Assembly: GCA_015179125.1 (NCBI GenBank)
Contig: WHVA01000043.1
Span: forward strand, 186,001 to 250,000
Reading direction: 5' to 3'
From: Gautieria morchelliformis
Taxonomy: Eukaryota > Basidiomycota > Agaricomycetes > Gomphales > Gomphaceae
DNA length: 64,000 bases
The stretch's first letter is position 1, and every line of letters starts with the position of its first letter. Shown in pieces: positions 18,670 to 29,329 of this stretch. A model generated the notes under the pieces. It searched no databases. It saw nothing but the letters and a program-made list of their open reading frames with translations, and had not been told where the DNA came from. A program made the position numbers and the translations under genes.

Positions 18670-21600
18670 TCAACATCATAAACCATTCTGTCGAGATGAG
18701 ACGTGTATCATTGGTGAATGGGTCATGCATGTGCTAATTTTCTGAATGAATACAACATGGCGAATATAGCGTAATCACATACCTTCTCTTCATTGCCTTG
18801 CCACTCGTATACCATCTCGTTCTCAACATGCACTGCATATTGCGTCTAGGCCATACACTATATCACTTACAAAGAAATGATATAAATAGTTTGTCTCACC
18901 CATGATGTAACACCGTCAGGGAGTTGCAGAACCTCAACTCTGTAATACATCGATAGTCCCATCTCACGGTAACAAGTTTGCAATGCAAACGGCCCTGCAT
19001 ACTGGCGTAGAAGTGTGAGTACTTTTGCAAAGAGCCGTTCGAGATTGGATTCGTGTTGTTTGCGTGATGACTACTGCATGTTTCAGATTGTTAATGGTAA
19101 TAGAGACAAGATGACTGACCTGTCGCACCCGTTCCTGTTCCTTAAGACTCTGACTTATGGTACGCTCATTCAGGGAATCAAAAAGCATTTTGGCTGACAC
19201 CTTTGGCCCCCCGAAGACCTTGTTCACCCGGTTCTCAGACTCGCAACGTCCGTTAGTTCTGAGACCTGCCGTAAACCTAGGTGCAACCCAGGCATGGGCC
19301 CACTTCTCTCGGACAGGGTATAGCTCTTTTTCAAGATATCTTCAGCTAGATGGAAAGCGATCTAGAAGAGACTCCCAGGCTTGTTCGAACGCTTCGGGTG
19401 ACACAGCTCGATACACTTTCCAAAATCCTTGAGTGAACCTATCCCAGTGCACTCCAAGTGTTCTGCGCAGGTTAAGTGTGACATTGCCATCAAGGTGATG
19501 GGGACAGAGCACATGAAATGTGCTTGGCAGTTCTTGAGCTACTGCTTGAAGTAGAGCGGGGTCACGGTCGGATCCAAGCACTTCTGGCGGGAGCCGTGCA
19601 GTGAGGAGATGGTTCCGAATAACCCATTGATGAGTTTGTATGTCTTCACGAGCTTGAAGCGCATACCAGATGTTGCGTGAGTTGGCAAAATTGTCAATAA
19701 TTATCCCAATGTTCAGAGGATAACGATATTGATTACGGTTTGCTGCATTGTCCGTTATAAGGATATCTGAGAACCTTCGTGCCAATGCGGCCTGTTCAGG
19801 CGACTGCCACCAGAGCCCTGTAACTTTCCCAATGTCGTCAAGATTCAAATAATAGTGCCAACCCTCTCCTGTTGCACATTTTTCCTGGAGACTATGAATA
19901 ATGGCAGCAAAGTCCCCACCTAGTTCATCTATGTCATTGCGACTCTGTGCTCGGGCATCGTTGATCAGATTGGATACTTGACGTGGTGTGAGGTCATGCT
20001 CGGGAAAGGACTGTGAAAGGATGGCCTGAATCTGGCGCCGAGAGAAGGATGGGTTGTTGGCATAGGTCTGTATGAGGGCACGCTGTGCATCTGTGGCTGG
20101 ACGTGGAGCTGAGGCACCCACTGCCAAATTACGGTTATGGTTATGTGTGTAATCGGCCCAGGTCAGAGTATAGACAGTTGCGCCGACACAACGGTTAAGA
20201 TTATAGTGCGCTTTACAGTCTGTTTTGATTGTCTTGCCTTGCCGGTGGTCACTCGGGTCAATAGCTGGGTTGTGCATTGGCTGGTGAGTCCGATAGCTGT
20301 GACACCGCATCGTTATTTTTTTGGGAAGCCCGTCCTCATCACCTTCCATCCTCTTGCTCTGACCAATGCGCATCTTATATCCTCGTTTCTCCTCGTAGCG
20401 GATAATCTCCACCTTGGCCTCATGCAGATTGGAATATGTTGTGCCAATACGTGGGGCACCAGATGGGACCGCTTCAGTTACTGGGTAGCCATACCTTTTG
20501 GCATATGGCTGCGAGTGAACGGTTAGAGCCAACGATTTCGAGTGTGATGATTTGGGCATAGGAAAGGCCAGTGGGGAGTCTGTTAAGTCAATTGGACTGT
20601 CATTGAGCTGAACTTTTACATAAGAAGACTGTTTCTGTGGCGTCTGCAGTGAAAGTACATTCATGTGATGGTGCTTCTTGACCAGCCTTGATGTGTTCTC
20701 GCTATCTGAAGTATCATATGACCGAGTCTCCGGGCTCCAATCCAAATCCGAGTCCGAGTCAGAAACCTCTATAACTGACATTTCATGCAATCCTGGCGAT
20801 GATTGCATGCCTGTCAAGTCTATTACAGAAATGGGGGAGTCTGGAGCCACTGGCAAGTTGAGTGTGAGATCTGCTGGACCGGGTTCCATTTTAGCTTGCT
20901 TCACTGAAGGTACTATTATCGCATCTAATTGGGGATCACGACCTTGGAGTTTATCCAGTGAGACAAAAGCTATAGGTGGTGGTTTTATGTGCAATGCTGG
21001 CTGAAATACTCATTACGGAAAGTTAACACATAGACGGACATGAACTTACTAGAAGTGGTGCTGAGACACTTGCCTTAGCGTCAATGCGCTTCACGACCTG
21101 GTCACTGAACGTGAAAATGGGATGTGCAAACTACATAATCCACCGCTATATCATCATATACCTCTCGGAATCAAGGCTTTACGGCACGTACCTCAATGTC
21201 TAACACATTGTAGTCCTGATAGGGAATAGTCACATCAGGCAGGGTATGGTTTATAGGATTGTGGCATAATTCTTCGTCGACGCGACAAGCCCGTGTCCAT
21301 TCAGAGGGTAGCTACAACAAATTAGTGAGAAATAATAGATCTCAGTCTCAAACTGGAATACATACCCCATGATGCTGCAAACAAAGGTGGTACGTGATCA
21401 AATCATATATCCATTGATCACGAACCACTGTTGATCGAGCCGGCGTCCAGGTAGGAACTGTGGCATCCATGCGTTGTTCAATCGCATTGAGGGCGATCAA
21501 GGTACAGCTGCCACTGCCGGCAGGCTGCATTGGCCCACTCTCGACAACCACTGCTATAATTTCAGGAAACCTTAAGCCTGACAAAACCCAATTCATGACT

Positions 21601-22569
21601 GGGAGTACATCAATGTGAGGGGCCTTCCCCATAGAGTCCCGGTGCTGTATAGTGCTCGGACGACTATATGTATATAGATACGCAGACGCATGTCCCTGTT
21701 CAATGATTTCGAAGCTAAAACCGCGGATGCATGCAGTTGCAAGTCGGTTACGGATGCCGATGATGTTTTTACTGTATAGACGAGGGTTTTGGTGGTATAG
21801 TACCTTTGCATCCTCGAAGAATAAGGTGGGAAATACCAAGTGATGAGCTTCGCGAAGGGGATCTGCTGCAATGGTTCACCAATAGATCATCTCTGAGATC
21901 GCATTGACAACATCATCGTAAAGCCAACGTTCTCCAACTAGTGTACTGAGTTGCCACAAGGGCATGCCTGAGGCGGTTGAGAAACCTGACACCATAGTCG
22001 TGATCCACTCATTTTCGAACTTGACGAAGTTAGCAGGTGTAAGTAGCTTGGCCTCTGTAATACGATGTACAAGGGCACGCGCAAACATCACATGTGGTGT
22101 GTGGTTGTTAATTGAAACATAGAGTCGTACCTACCCACACATATCAGAAAACAACAAAGAAAAAAACTAGTAGGCAGCGGGACGCACTTTTGAGAGATGC
22201 ACCTGAACCAACCGTCTTTGGTCCTCTTGGTGTATTCATAACCAGTTCAACACCACTGATGCCACCAGCGGATGCCTGCTCCAGGCCGGGTAGAATATCT
22301 TGTAGAGAAACGATGTTCGGTATGAACTCGTCAATGGTGACTGTGGTGGACAATTTGGCGGAAGATGGCAGCGACAGGAGATATGTCCATTTGTGGAGAG
22401 CATCGGCAGATAAGATGGTGGGTAACGCCAGAGACTTAGCTTCTCGGAAAGTCACAGTTCTGAAAAATTGCTCAGAAAACAGCACATATGACGAGGAAGC
22501 ATTAGCGAAGAGACCAGACATGTCCTAGAGCACTGAGTGTGGTAGCGTGAAAGGAAATGATTATGACCG

Positions 22570-22577
22570 TATTTATA
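22570..22577 (-). promoter_or_regulatory. TATA box of the Ulp1-MULE gene
   Basis: TATAAATA on the minus strand, about 50 nt upstream of the ATG at 22521. Confidence 0.6.
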
Positions 22578-22865
22578 GCTCACGAGGCAGCGAAGAAGAG
22601 GGAAAAAAAAGGAGAATACGTGTATTAATGGCAATACGGTTTGATACATCGGTCAGGTAAGGCCGCAGCCCTACTCAGCCTGAGAGAGAGACTGTACTGA
22701 AGGACATTTCACGGTCAGCGTATTACCAGGTGCGAATTCACTTCATAGCTCACCTAATAGCGAAGAAGGAGAAAAACGAGGACACGAGTGTGTTAATGGC
22801 ACATGCACAAGAATTTTGATATGTCGGTCAGGTAAGGCCGCAGCCACCCTTAGCTGCTGAGAAAG
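22575..22865 (-). repeat. Degenerate tandem repeat upstream of the MULE gene
   Basis: Two units (about 22575-22690 and 22745-22865), offset 170-175 bp. Each starts atagctcac, contains agcgaagaag and ends tcggtcaggtaaggccgcag. Position between the right TIR and the gene start suggests promoter or transposase-binding repeats; this is inference. Confidence 0.6.
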
Positions 22866-23057
22866 ATATCGCATCGTCCCAGTGTCATTCCATGGTCTGA
22901 GCATCCCAAGTGCAAACTGACCTAGTGAGAAGGCGGTGAAAGACTAGGCCTCGGCGCCGCACCGTATACGTGTACAGCCGTACATGGTACGGTGGCATTA
23001 CGGCCACCTCATCCGTACCGTATGTTGGGTTGCTAGAACACCGACGTATTGCAGTAC

Positions 23058-23098
23058 CAGTGCTCATCGGGTCATTCAGAAAGACCCGATGAGCACTG
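23058..23098. repeat. Perfect 16-bp hairpin in the MULE right subterminal region
   Basis: cagtgctcatcgggtc and its exact inverse gacccgatgagcactg are separated by 9 bases, about 125 bp inside the right TIR. Confidence 0.8.
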
Positions 23099-23222
23099 CA
23101 ACCGCGACCCATACCTATTTGGCCCTGGAGGTATGATGATATAAGCGGCATCCGAGAATTCCGAGAATTCGGTAGCAACCCCTCGCAAAGTTCATCTTTG
23201 CGGATGATTCAGCAGAAAACCC

Positions 23223-23264
23223 GGGATGTTTTTCCCACGGGGGGTTGCCACACAGAATTATCCC
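23223..23264 (-). repeat. MULE right terminal inverted repeat
   Basis: Inverted partner of 12256-12297; followed by the direct repeat acattcg. Confidence 0.92.
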
Positions 23265-23271
23265 ACATTCG

Positions 23272-23395
23272 GTATATTTCTTATGTTCACTTTACTTATA
23301 CGCATGTATAGATTACTTCTATAGGTGAACTTATATCAGTATTTTGCACTCGCGCAACTACTGAGATTACTTCTATAGTTATAATAACTCTTACA
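23272..23395 (+). repeat. Solo LTR of a Copia-3-like element, right part
   Basis: Continuation of 12035-12255 beyond the MULE. It repeats the motif ttgcactcgcgcaactactg found at about 12225 in the left part and ends ATAACTCTTACA, followed by the duplication ggagg. The Copia-3 LTRs have an analogous repeated motif (acattgcaatgaagcattta). Confidence 0.8.
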
Positions 23396-23439
23396 GGAGG
23401 GTAGAAAGACTCTAGCAATGGGCGGCTATTGAGAACCGC

Positions 23440-23600
23440 CACGGGAGCCACGATGACGCGCATCACGGCCCCGATCAGGCACGCGCCACCCGATCACGAT
23501 CACGCCACGCGGACACAATTACGCCACGCGGTCGCGATCACGCGGCGATCAGCCATCACCCCACGCGATCACGATCACGCCACACACATCAATCCCTGCC
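23440..23600. repeat. GATCACGC-rich degenerate repeat
   Basis: The motif cgatcacgatcacgccac occurs at about 23490 and, in variant form, about 23565, with related gatcacg/ccacgcg words between. GC-rich, no coding signal. Confidence 0.5.
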
Positions 23601-23659
23601 CTGATCGGTGTGTCGAATCGGAAGCTCTCGGTATATATATATCGGCTACTCGAGCTCGG

Positions 23660-23806
23660 TGACATAAGAAACAAGCATTTCTGGGTCCCATACCCGGTGA
23701 CCCGGATCGTCTTGTCATCGGATCCCGAGATGATGCGTTTGCTGTCTGGAGAGAACGCTACCGAGTAGACACCTGATGGAACATGTGTCTCCGCGCTCAT
23801 GGACAA
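23660..23806 (-). pseudogene. Isolated WD40-repeat fragment
   Basis: Minus strand reads GVYSVAFSPDSKRIISGSDDKTIRV, one consensus WD40 blade of the NLR type, after a short leader. It is close in sequence to the blades at 25879-27357 and has the same orientation, so it is probably a displaced piece of that array. Too short to be a gene. Confidence 0.65.
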
Positions 23807-23873
23807 AAATGGGTTGCGCCGTACAGAAAGTGGGGACCGGAGCTATATCAGGCACACGGAATCGAAGCGGCAG

Positions 23874-24096
23874 CAAGGGAATCACTGGAAGCATCCAGCG
23901 CCAAGCTCCGATTGGCACGACAGACAGCGGCAAGTTGCCAAGATCAGCAGGAAGAAGCCCAAGGAGTGAAGTAGCCAGGAACCCGAAGCCAGGAACCCGA
24001 AGGAATGATTAGCAACGCAGCAACGCTCGCGACACGTGGCTGCCATGCGCACAATTCATTTCTCAAGCGCCGGATGGGTCACGTGGGAGGAACCGT
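23874..24096 (+). repeat. Dispersed repeat R1, copy 2
   Basis: Same-orientation partner of 10838-11070, with two instead of four 14-bp aggaaccc-type units. It lies on the other side of the nested solo LTR/MULE/Copia-1 block. Confidence 0.75.
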
Positions 24097-25878
24097 AAGG
24101 GGACGCAGCCAACCCACGCCACCGTGGGAAGAATCGCCACACCATGGCATAGACCCCGCTCATGACGCATGAAAAGTTGGTGTGCTGATTCAGAGTCTGG
24201 GTCTTGGTAGCCAGTCTCTCGGTCCTGTTTACAGTAACCGGCCAGCCAGAGCCCAGAACTCACATATTGCTGCACGCGAGGCGCGTCTCATGGATATTTG
24301 TAGATCAAATCTTGAAGGCCACAGTGATAGGTAAGTATATTTTGGCTATGTCTGACAAGCTACTTGTTGCAGGTAATTCAGTTGGTACTGGAACAGGCAT
24401 CACAGGTCTTGTTCAAGATATTCAAAGTCAATTGTCCTAGATCAGGTCCACAATTTCAGAAGAAATTATGCCAGGTTAATCACTAGGTCGTGCAGCAACA
24501 CAGGGTAAACCGAACCTATGTACAGTGATACATGCGTTGTTCATTAGACTTATCGCTGCCAGAATAGTACAGGTACCCAATACTATGGTACGGTCATCCA
24601 CAAAAATTGAGTTTGAGAAGAAATACTGTCGCATGCATTTGTCAAGATTGGTTTTCAAGCGTTAATATCATGTATTAGTGAACACAGCGAATGCCCAAAT
24701 AACTTGTGCGAATAAGTATGCCGTTCGGCGAATAGGTGAACCAATGAATGTCTACAAGGTAAGAGGGTTTGACTAAACGGGGCTCACCCTATCTACAGTC
24801 GTAGCGAAATAGCCCGTGACTCTTGACGATGTAACGTGCAAGGTCTCACGGAAGGGCTGTCTAAGTCTCGACAATCCCTTCGCCGGCGAAGGTGCTCCTT
24901 CGGAGCCCTTCGCCAACAGCACAGAAAATGGTTCGAAGGATAAGGTAACGAAGAGGAAGTATGAGAACTCACCAGTGATGGTTAAGTCCTCTGCTGGTCG
25001 AAGATGGGAATCTCCAAGAGAAGACTTAAGATGATGACCACGGCGAGGTCAAAGCTGCACAAGATGAACGATGTATGATAATTGAACTGAGGAATATACA
25101 TGTGAATGTAAACTACTTATATCGAATGCTCGTAAGGTATCAGCGAATAGGAAAGAGGCCGTCACAAGTCAGGGTTGGATAGGGGTGCGCGGTCATGATA
25201 CTAGGTAGATGGAATAAACATACAATAGAGTGAGGGGAGAATGAGAACATGAAACAACAGAGAATAAAGGGAGCGAAGGCATTTATGGACAAAACCATGT
25301 CTTGGGACCCGCATACATGCTACACTGCACGGACTCTCCGTTTACTGGGTTGATCCCGCACGACCTATGGAAGAGACGTCCTGTGATCACACCTTGGCCA
25401 TACGAACACCCAATGGGGTTGGATTAAGAAGATGATGGGGTTTATGATGAGCCATCATGCCGGGTGAATGGTATCGATCATATTCAATGGCATGCCTGCT
25501 GATGAAATGCGCGAGCAGCGAATAGCGGTTCGGAGAATGGGGCGAACAGCGGGTAGGGTGGACGTAGAGGGGAAGTGGTCGGTAGGTGGGGCGAACTCTG
25601 GCGAAGATGCTAGGGAGTGACGAGGGGGAACATAGAGGTAGCGCGGTAGGAGAAATAAACCGGTTGTGACAGCATTCTACGGGCACATAGATAAAATGTC
25701 TTCAGCCGGTGGAGCTGTGCTGCGGAAGCTGGTCCTGAACCATGTCACCGATTTTTGCACACGCTGTTCACCACCGTCCCTGATATGGGAAGCAGGAACA
25801 TCGGGAGCATTGCCCGCGATGGCAGGACGTTCCCCATGACATCTTATTCCATGTTTTGACGGAATGAACGCCTCAAGC
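24097..25878. other. Interval without a recognised gene
   Basis: No domain-bearing ORF. Around 24880-24915 there is a 14-bp palindrome (cttcgccggcgaag) followed by ctccttcggag, and gcgaa words recur through 24660-25640. No RNA gene seen. Confidence 0.5.
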
Positions 25879-27357
25879 TCATAGGATGCTACCTTGGTCC
25901 GTTTGCGATCTCGAGACGATCCGCTTGTCGTCCAGCAACAACGCCACAGAGCTGACTGCTTTGGTGTGGCCCTGGAATGGTCCAGGAACGACCTCGCCAG
26001 TTGTGATATCCCTCACCAAGATCATGTTACGAACCCCTGAGACGATGTGTTTGCCGTATTGACAGAACACCACAGAGTCGACAGACAAAGTGTGGTTGAA
26101 AGGTCCTGAAACAAGCTGGCCAGTGTCTACATCCCATACTCGGGTCGTGCCGTCCTGAGATCCTGACATGATCTGCTTGCTGTCAGGCGAGAACGTCACA
26201 GAGTTAACATTATGGGTGTGACCTTCGAATGGTCCTGAAACGGCATTGCCAGTCTCTGGGTCCCACACGCGGATCGTCTTGTCATTGGATCCCGAGACAA
26301 TGCGCTTGCCTTCTGGAGAGAACGCTACCGGACCAATTTCGCATGTGGCATGTGAATGGCCTAGAAATGGCCTTGCAAGATTCCCCATCCCACACCCCCT
26401 ATCATAAGGTCCCCAGACGATACGTTTGCCGTCGGGCGAGAATGCCACCGAGCTGACAACCCACATGTGGCCTTTGAATGGACCCGAGACAAGCAATCCG
26501 GTCCCTGTATTCGACACACAGATGGTCTGGTCCCAAGAGCCCAACACGATGCGTTGGCCATCCTGAGAAAAGGCGACAGACCTGACTTCGTCAGAATCAC
26601 AATCGAACGACCTTGACATGACCTCGTTCTCTGCATCCATAATCAGATCGTGCCGTCCTCGGATCCCAACACGATATGCTTGCCATCCTGTGAGAACGCT
26701 ACAGAGTAGACAGGTCCGGCGTTGGCCTCTTAATGGTCCTCAAACGAGCTTGTCTGACTTTACATTCCATACGAGGATCGTTGCATCATGAGATCCCGAC
26801 ACGATGCGCCGGGAATCCTGCGAGAACGCCACAGCCTGCACCCACCCAGTATGGCCTTCAAATGGTCCTGAAACAAGCTCACCTGACTCAGTATCCCACA
26901 CTCGGATCGGGTTGTCACCGGATCTTGACATGATAGGCTTGCCATCCGTGAGCAGAGCTAACCGGGTAAGTGTGGCCTTCAAAGGGTCCTGAGATGACCT
27001 TGCCACTGTCTGCATCCCACTGCGTTTGCCATCCTGCGAGAACGCCAAAGAGTAGACCTCGCCAGTGTGGCATGTGTATGGTCCTGAAATGACCTTGCCC
27101 GTCAAGAACGCGACGGTGCTGCCAGGGACATCAAGGTAGTGGGATATCAACGATGGTTCTGAAATAAAGGCAGTATTGCCTCTCGCAGATACCTCAGTCT
27201 TCTCGACATCCTTATTGACAAAGAGCTTTGCGCAGTAGTTACCAGGATGTTTGCAGAGCAGTCCGACATTGGGAAGGTGCCCGCATTCGAGGCCTGTTGT
27301 CAACTGGCAAGAGTCAGTATGCAATAGGCAACGCAAACGAAAGAGTCTTTCCAGCAA
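25879..27357 (-). pseudogene. WD40 array of an NLR-like (NACHT-WD40 type) gene, decayed
   Basis: About nine WD40 blades on the minus strand, each near 43 residues, with consensus [23 protein letters not shown] followed by SGPFEGHT. The best stretch is 26640-25879 ([40 protein letters not shown]). Frames shift near 27000 and 26690, one blade is partly deleted (VWGPYDRGCGMGN), and no NACHT or effector domain precedes it; the N-terminal 80 residues show nothing recognisable. In basidiomycetes such near-identical blades form the sensing part of NWD-type NLRs. Here it is a relic. Reading ends without a normal C-terminus at 25879. Confidence 0.8.
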
Positions 27358-28851
27358 CTTGGATTCTGTGGCAGGAATTCTTCGGGGTGGAGAGTGAACG
27401 GTTGGCTCACTAGAGAAGTGATGAGGGACTTACGGTGCTGTCACAGTGCCCTCTCAGCGTTGTTCGTCGTGCGCAGTGTTCGAGGTGGTAGACAGAAAAA
27501 GTCCGTCACATGTGCCCGGCGTCAATGTGAAGCGCCCGTCGATGTGGCTCCGTCTTCGTAAGTGCAGCTGGTCCGTGTGTCAGAGGGTGCAGGGGGTGAG
27601 TTCCGTAGACGCCTGGGCAAGTTTCGTGGACCCGTTGTCGCGCCCACAACCCGCTCTCATATGAGGTCGCACGTTCACCCATGCAGTTTTGTCAACTTGT
27701 TCCCATTCCCAAAGCAGCGCTACCTGATCTCCAAATGCGACACTTGTCCCTCCAATCCATCTTCCCTCCCAGTTTTTCAAGCTTTCCTAGACCCTCCAAT
27801 GCTCCACGTCCCGTTTCAGCATTACACCCTCAGCGGACAGCGATCGTACAGTCCCCAGGGACTCCTTCTCCAAAATCTGTCAAGCTCTGAGAGCGTCCGA
27901 CGCCATTCACTTCCGAATTGTCCAGTACCAAACCACCCCCAAATGGTTCACCCCTCGTTCCTCGCTAACGTGTCCCTCTGTGACCCCCCAAGGCGCTGCC
28001 TTTACGGGCGTTTTCACCAACCAAATCCAGCCACTTCCAACTCCCAAATCTCCCAAGGCTACGACAACTCCACCTGGTGGCAGCCCCACGAAACATAGTG
28101 CCACCCTCTCATGGTAGCTTCAAAAAGCCATCGCCCAATCATCCGTGCGGAATAGGATTCGATTTGATTCATCACACTCGTCTCCTATCCATCTAGCAGT
28201 TCCGCAATAACCCGGCACCTTCAAGCGCCATATTCTCCATCCACTTCTCAGCCGACGGTTGGGACCCAACGAGGCTCGGCGCAGATACTGATACGACACG
28301 GTTACCGGGGAAAGCCCTGTACACACGCGGTACGAAACCACGCGAGAGGTGGAACATACCCGCACTACGTCACATCTGAAACTGTCCAGTACCAAAAACA
28401 AACACAAAAAACAACAACACAACGAAACACGACCTAGGGGCCGTTGACCAGAAACTGGTCGGCGGTTCCACGGCCCATGGCAGTCGAATCTGGTCCACCA
28501 TAATAAGCGCCCACTGACCCCATCTCCTTGTCCCACTGGTGGATCCCAACAAAGACTAAGAGCGGATTCCCCCCACCTGCGAATGCCCTGCCTCGTAGAA
28601 GTGCCAGTGTGCAACGTCTATCTCATCTGTGGCGTCATGCTGCTTGGAAATCTGCAACCTCTGGAGACTTCAGGATGGCATAAATAACGTCGGGGTGTTC
28701 CTCCTCAATGTCACGAGGCACCCCTTACGTGACTACTAGTATACTTCGTGTCAAAATTTTTGTGAAACTCTCCAGCTCCCGCTTTGGCCCCACTTTCGCG
28801 TCTAGCGTCCTGCTTCTGTAACTTCAGCGGCTCCCACGTGGTGGCGCACCG
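27358..28851. other. Interval without a confident gene
   Basis: Several overlapping ORFs on both strands (plus 27562-28098; minus 28614-28120) without recognised domains. One minus-strand stretch near 28320-28200 (FPGNRVVSVSAPSLVG, AEKWMENMALEGAG) and another near 28530-28440 (GSVGAYYGGPDSTAMGRG) look like exon-quality protein, so an unrecognised spliced gene is possible. Confidence 0.4.
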
Positions 28852-28852
28852 T

Positions 28853-28908
28853 ACACACTGTGGGTAGTCAACCCAATGAATCCTATTGGGTGGACCCACT
28901 GAGGATTC
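28853..28908 (+). repeat. Left TIR of the 28.9-31.7 kb element
   Basis: 77% identical to the inverse of 31672-31727 over 56 bp. Confidence 0.6.
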
Positions 28909-29329
28909 AGTATATAAACCATTATAGCTAGTGTAAATACCAATAGAACCTGTTGAAAATTCAATGAATCGGTTTCAGTGGAAAAAGTTTCGTTTCAATG
29001 AGTTGGTTTCAGGGGTTGACTCATGTGTATTCAGGGATCCTACAATGGAAGACCAATGGATTGAACCAGGCATTCCGATTCGACGACCACTGAGTTCCCA
29101 TGAAATAGTCACTTACGACCCCGTGGTTCTATCACCACATTTCAGAGATGCAGCAACTGAATGCCCCATTATTTCAAGTCATAAATCAATATATACAAGG
29201 GAAAATACAGATGAAACAAATCACTGAAATACCGCATTTCAGTCCATGAAACCTGGGAACGGTGTGCATCTGTTCTTGGCGATGCAAGACACGAGAGCAA
29301 TCCAAGACACAAGAAAAAGTAGATGACCT

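Larger units (their letters stand above)
12499..22521 (-). pseudogene. Ulp1-like protease / SIM / FAR1-MULE transposase fusion gene, split by Copia-1
   Basis: Start at the ATG at 22521; an in-frame stop lies 6 nt upstream and a TATA box 50 nt upstream. Exons (minus): 22521 to about 22195, 22130-21366, 21311-21192, 21130-21050, 21000-19120, 19070-18900, 18845-18783, 18733-18670 plus 13423-13211, 13162-12499; all but the first junction fit GT..AG and phase. Domain order: Ulp1/C48-like protease (WLYDDVVNA, His in GHASAY, Asp in HRDSMG, Gln and Cys in MQPAGSGSC); linker with VIDLT, VIEVSDSDSD and PIDLT SUMO-interacting motifs; FAR1-type Cys/His domain (HSYRTHQ..CKAHYNL..HNHNR); MULE DDE (LITDNAANRN, GSDRDPAL, CESENRVNK); SWIM finger (CDCCMGSNLGIPCRH); zinc knuckle (CGLCHREGHDRRRC). 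In-frame TGA at 21876-21878 and 19342-19344, each probably from CGA. About 1450 residues when intact. Confidence 0.82.
12256..23264 (-). mobile_element. MULE DNA transposon carrying a Ulp1-SIM-transposase fusion gene
   Basis: Bounded by 42-bp terminal inverted repeats (12256-12297 and 23223-23264) with one mismatch, starting GGGATAATTCTGTGTGGCAA. The bases acattcg flank both ends (12249-12255 and 23265-23271), a 7-bp direct repeat; Mutator-like elements usually make 8-11 bp. It is about 5.76 kb once the nested Copia-1 (13424-18669 plus TSD) is removed. It lies inside a solo Copia LTR and encodes one long minus-strand gene. Two in-frame TGA codons and the Copia-1 insertion make it non-autonomous now. 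Confidence 0.88.

Noticed and set aside
21862-21880. A 14-nt intron between WLYDDVVNAISEMIYW and the rest of the Ulp1-like domain
   Set aside because: Far too short; an in-frame TGA replacing CGA explains the break better.
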